From: an uncultured Bacillota bacterium
Lineage (GTDB): Bacteria; Bacillota; Clostridia; Lachnospirales; Lachnospiraceae
Assembly: GCA_905200905.1 (NCBI GenBank)
Contig: CAJKMA010000092.1
Location: forward strand, 1 to 8,175
Direction of reading: 5' to 3'
Length of the DNA: 8,175 nucleotides
Both the position numbers and the translations under genes were made by a program. Below are positions 6,641 to 8,175 of the stretch, piece by piece. The notes beneath the pieces are model-generated. The model had not been told where the DNA came from, made no database searches, and worked only from the letters and a program-made list of their open reading frames with translations. Numbering within the stretch: the first letter of the stretch is position 1; each line of letters opens with the position of its first letter.

Positions 6641-6669
6641 ATGTTACCGTTTATGGTAAGAAAAGTCAA
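6641..6669 (-). promoter_or_regulatory. Sigma-A promoter of the HPr-like gene
   Basis: On the minus strand TTGACT (6669-6664, five of six consensus bases) is separated by exactly 17 nt from TAACAT (6646-6641, four of six). Transcription would start near 6634, giving a leader of about 45 nt before the ATG at 6589. This is the best -35 in the window. Confidence 0.75.
6644..6659. repeat. Short inverted repeat inside the HPr-like promoter
   Basis: TTACC (6644-6648) and GGTAA (6655-6659) are perfect inverted arms around a 6-nt centre. The repeat lies in the spacer of the minus-strand promoter and overlaps part of its -10. That is a suitable place for a repressor, and a CG at 6648-6649 gives the stretch a loose resemblance to a CcpA cre site. 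Arms of five bases can arise by chance, so the operator role is speculative. Confidence 0.35.
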
Positions 6670-6754
6670 TATAAAAAAGGGAGAAATAAAAGGAAGTGTC
6701 TTTGGGAACAGTTGGTTAAAACGCTAAAGGTTTAAAAAGAATAGGATAAAAAGT

Positions 6755-8059
6755 ATGAAAAAAACAGTTGCCCTGCATAATTTAGGATGCAAAGTAAATG
6801 CTTATGAAATGGAAGCAATGGAACAAATGCTGGCAGAAGCGGGTTATGAGATTGTTCCTTTCGCTCCGGGAGCAGATGTATATATTATCAATACCTGTAC
6901 AGTGACCAATATTGCAGACCGTAAATCTAGACAAATGCTTCATAAAGCTAGAAAAATGAATCCGGATGCTATTGTTATTGCAGCAGGATGTTATGTACAG
7001 GCTCAGAAAGATATGGGAAAAATTGATGAAGCCATTGACATTGTATTGGGAAATAATCGAAAACAGGATTTGCTTTTTGTGCTGGAACATTATAAAAAGG
7101 AAAATGGACAGGAAAAAGAAGTCTTGGATTTAGAGAAACCAGTAGAATATGAATCCTTGCAGTTGTCTAGCACAGGAGAACATACAAGAGCTTATTTAAA
7201 AGTACAAGATGGGTGCAATCAGTTTTGCAGTTATTGTATTATTCCCTATGTGCGGGGAAGAGTTCGCAGCAGAAAAAAAGAGGAAGTGCTAGAAGAGGTA
7301 AAACGTCTCACAGAAAACGGATACCAGGAATTTGTTCTTACAGGCATTCATTTAAGTTCTTATGGAACAGACTGTAATGACAGCCTTTTGGGCTTGATTC
7401 AGGCTGTTCATGCCATTGAGGGAGTAAAGAGAATTCGTCTTGGTTCTCTGGAGCCTAGAATTATTACAGAAGAGTTTGCACAGGCCATTGGAAGTATGCC
7501 AAAAATCTGTCCACACTTCCATTTGTCCCTGCAAAGTGGATGTGATGAAACATTGAAACGGATGAACCGTCATTATACAGCAGAAGAGTACTTAAAGGGC
7601 TGTGCGCTGCTTAGAAAATATTTTGGACATCCAGCTTTAACTACGGATGTGATTGTAGGATTCCCACAGGAAAGTGAAGAGGAATTTAAGCAATCAAAAG
7701 AGATGATTGAACAGGCTGATTTTTACGAAACTCATATTTTTAAATATTCCAGGAGACAGGGAACCAGAGCAGACCGCATGGAGGGACAAATTCCGGAGGA
7801 TATAAAAACAAAGCGGAGTCATGTACTTCTTGAACTTGGAAAGGATCATAAGAAAAAATATATGGAACAATTTCTTGGAAAAGAGGTAGAAATCCTTTTT
7901 GAAGAGAAGAATCAGATTCAAGACAAAATTTATTGGACTGGCTATACGAGGGAATACTTAAAAGTGGCTGTTTTATCAGAGGAAAATTTAGAAAATCAGA
8001 TAAAAATAGGTCAGATTCTAGGATTCCTGGAGGATGGCACTTTTATTTGCACAATATAA
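6755..8059 (+). CDS. mtaB: tRNA ms2t6A37 methylthiotransferase MtaB (radical SAM)
   Basis: MtaB adds a methylthio group to C2 of t6A at position 37 of tRNAs reading ANN codons, using two Fe-S clusters and S-adenosylmethionine. The 434 residues follow the family layout. The N-terminal UPF0004 domain opens with LHNLGCKVN and binds one cluster through Cys12, Cys48 (INTCTV) and Cys79 (AAGCY). The radical-SAM core has CNQFCSYC (Cys154, Cys158, Cys161) followed by IIPYVRGRVRSR. LTGIHLSSYG, SLEPRIITEEF and HLSLQSGCDETLKRMNRHY mark the MtaB branch; MiaB reads differently in these segments. A C-terminal TRAM-type RNA-binding domain spans about 370-432. The ATG at 6755 gives the expected MKKTVALHNLGCKVN start, with AGGA at 6743-6746. 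The ortholog in B. subtilis, yqeV, directly follows rsmE; here the desulfurase, thiI and the HPr-like gene lie between. Confidence 0.96.
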   Translation: MKKTVALHNLGCKVNAYEMEAMEQMLAEAGYEIVPFAPGADVYIINTCTVTNIADRKSRQMLHKARKMNPDAIVIAAGCYVQAQKDMGKIDEAIDIVLGNNRKQDLLFVLEHYKKENGQEKEVLDLEKPVEYESLQLSSTGEHTRAYLKVQDGCNQFCSYCIIPYVRGRVRSRKKEEVLEEVKRLTENGYQEFVLTGIHLSSYGTDCNDSLLGLIQAVHAIEGVKRIRLGSLEPRIITEEFAQAIGSMPKICPHFHLSLQSGCDETLKRMNRHYTAEEYLKGCALLRKYFGHPALTTDVIVGFPQESEEEFKQSKEMIEQADFYETHIFKYSRRQGTRADRMEGQIPEDIKTKRSHVLLELGKDHKKKYMEQFLGKEVEILFEEKNQIQDKIYWTGYTREYLKVAVLSEENLENQIKIGQILGFLEDGTFICTI

Positions 8060-8062
8060 TGG

Positions 8063-8091
8063 TTGAATTTCTAAAGAAGATATATTAGAAT
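8063..8091 (+). promoter_or_regulatory. Sigma-A promoter upstream of the right-edge gene
   Basis: TTGAAT (8063-8068) and TAGAAT (8086-8091) are separated by exactly 17 nt, each with four or five consensus bases. The pair begins four bases after the mtaB stop, and no terminator hairpin is visible between the genes. The downstream gene thus has its own start, near 8098, and may also receive readthrough from mtaB. Confidence 0.65.
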
Positions 8092-8139
8092 AGATGTATA
8101 GTTGCAGTAGTAGAAATGAGAGATAAGGGCGTGAATAGT

Positions 8140-8175
8140 ATGGCAAATTTAGAAAGTACACAATATTTTAATGTA
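8140..8175 (+). CDS. ireB: Start of a gene cut by the right edge, probably IreB (UPF0297)
   Basis: Only 12 codons are visible, reading MANLESTQYFNV. The short polar start followed by TQ-x-F resembles the N-terminus of IreB/UPF0297 proteins, small Firmicute proteins phosphorylated by the Ser/Thr kinase IreK in Enterococcus, whose N-terminal threonines are the modified residues. In related clostridia an ireB-ruvX pair can follow mtaB, as I recall, which fits the position. The promoter at 8063-8091 and a weak AAGGG at 8125-8129, 10 nt before this ATG, support a real start. An in-frame GTG at 8131 would add three residues. Too little is present for a firm assignment. Confidence 0.5.
   Translation, partial: MANLESTQYFNV

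Larger units (their letters stand above)
6606..6754. other. Divergent intergenic region between the HPr-like gene and mtaB
   Basis: This AT-rich spacer holds the minus-strand promoter (6641-6669) in its left part. To the right, an AGGA ribosome binding site at 6743-6746 lies 8 nt before the mtaB ATG. I see no convincing plus-strand promoter; the best candidate, TTGGGA (6702-6707) with TAAAGG 17 nt downstream, has a poor -10. How mtaB is transcribed is therefore open: a weak promoter here, or readthrough from thiI past the hairpin at 6279-6322. No small ORF with a convincing ribosome binding site is visible. Confidence 0.5.

Noticed and set aside
6702..6730. Possible plus-strand promoter TTGGGA-17-TAAAGG before mtaB
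   Set aside because: The -10 matches only about half of the consensus and lacks the final T; such a match is expected by chance in this AT-rich spacer.
1..8175. Mobile element, CRISPR array, tRNA or rRNA gene
   Set aside because: No transposase, integrase, regularly spaced repeats, cloverleaf or rRNA-like segment was seen; nearly all sequence is accounted for by conserved core genes.

Overview
The window looks like ordinary chromosome from a low- to mid-GC Firmicute, most likely a Lachnospiraceae member of the Blautia type. The reasons are the AGGAGG-type ribosome binding sites, AT-leaning codon use, clear sigma-A promoters, an HPr-like protein with a Gram-positive KSIMG motif, and the order dnaK-dnaJ-prmA-rsmE-...-mtaB. 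That order matches the classical Bacillus/Clostridium heat-shock locus, where prmA, rsmE and mtaB correspond to yqeT, yqeU and yqeV. The genus assignment is an inference from protein flavour and was not tested by a search.

Layout. (1) 1-2060, chaperones: the C-terminal part of DnaK (the gene enters from the left edge), a 103-nt spacer with a nested hairpin, complete dnaJ, then an intrinsic terminator. (2) 2084-6245, one tightly packed plus-strand operon with its own sigma-A promoter: prmA (methylation of ribosomal protein L11), rsmE (16S rRNA m3U1498), an IscS/NifS-class cysteine desulfurase, and thiI (tRNA 4-thiouridine). Gaps between these genes are 0 to 12 nt. (3) 6279-6669, a single minus-strand gene with its own promoter and terminator. 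It encodes a 78-residue HPr-like protein that lacks the phosphocarrier histidine but keeps the regulatory serine motif. (4) 6755-8059, mtaB, a radical-SAM methylthiotransferase making ms2t6A37 in tRNA. (5) 8063-8175, a good sigma-A promoter and the first 12 codons of a gene that is probably ireB (UPF0297).

How the genes fit together. The chaperones handle protein folding. The rest of the plus strand is translation maintenance: methylation of the ribosome (PrmA, RsmE) and sulfur modification of tRNA at position 8 (cysteine desulfurase plus ThiI) and position 37 (MtaB). The minus-strand HPr-like gene is the functional outlier and the most interesting item. Its sequence suggests a Crh-like regulatory role instead of sugar transport.

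I see no mobile element, CRISPR array, rRNA, tRNA or obvious horizontal island. No wholly new system is evident. The best leads are the His-less HPr-like protein with its promoter-embedded inverted repeat, and the sulfur-transfer gene pair inserted into the conserved chaperone/methyltransferase gene order.
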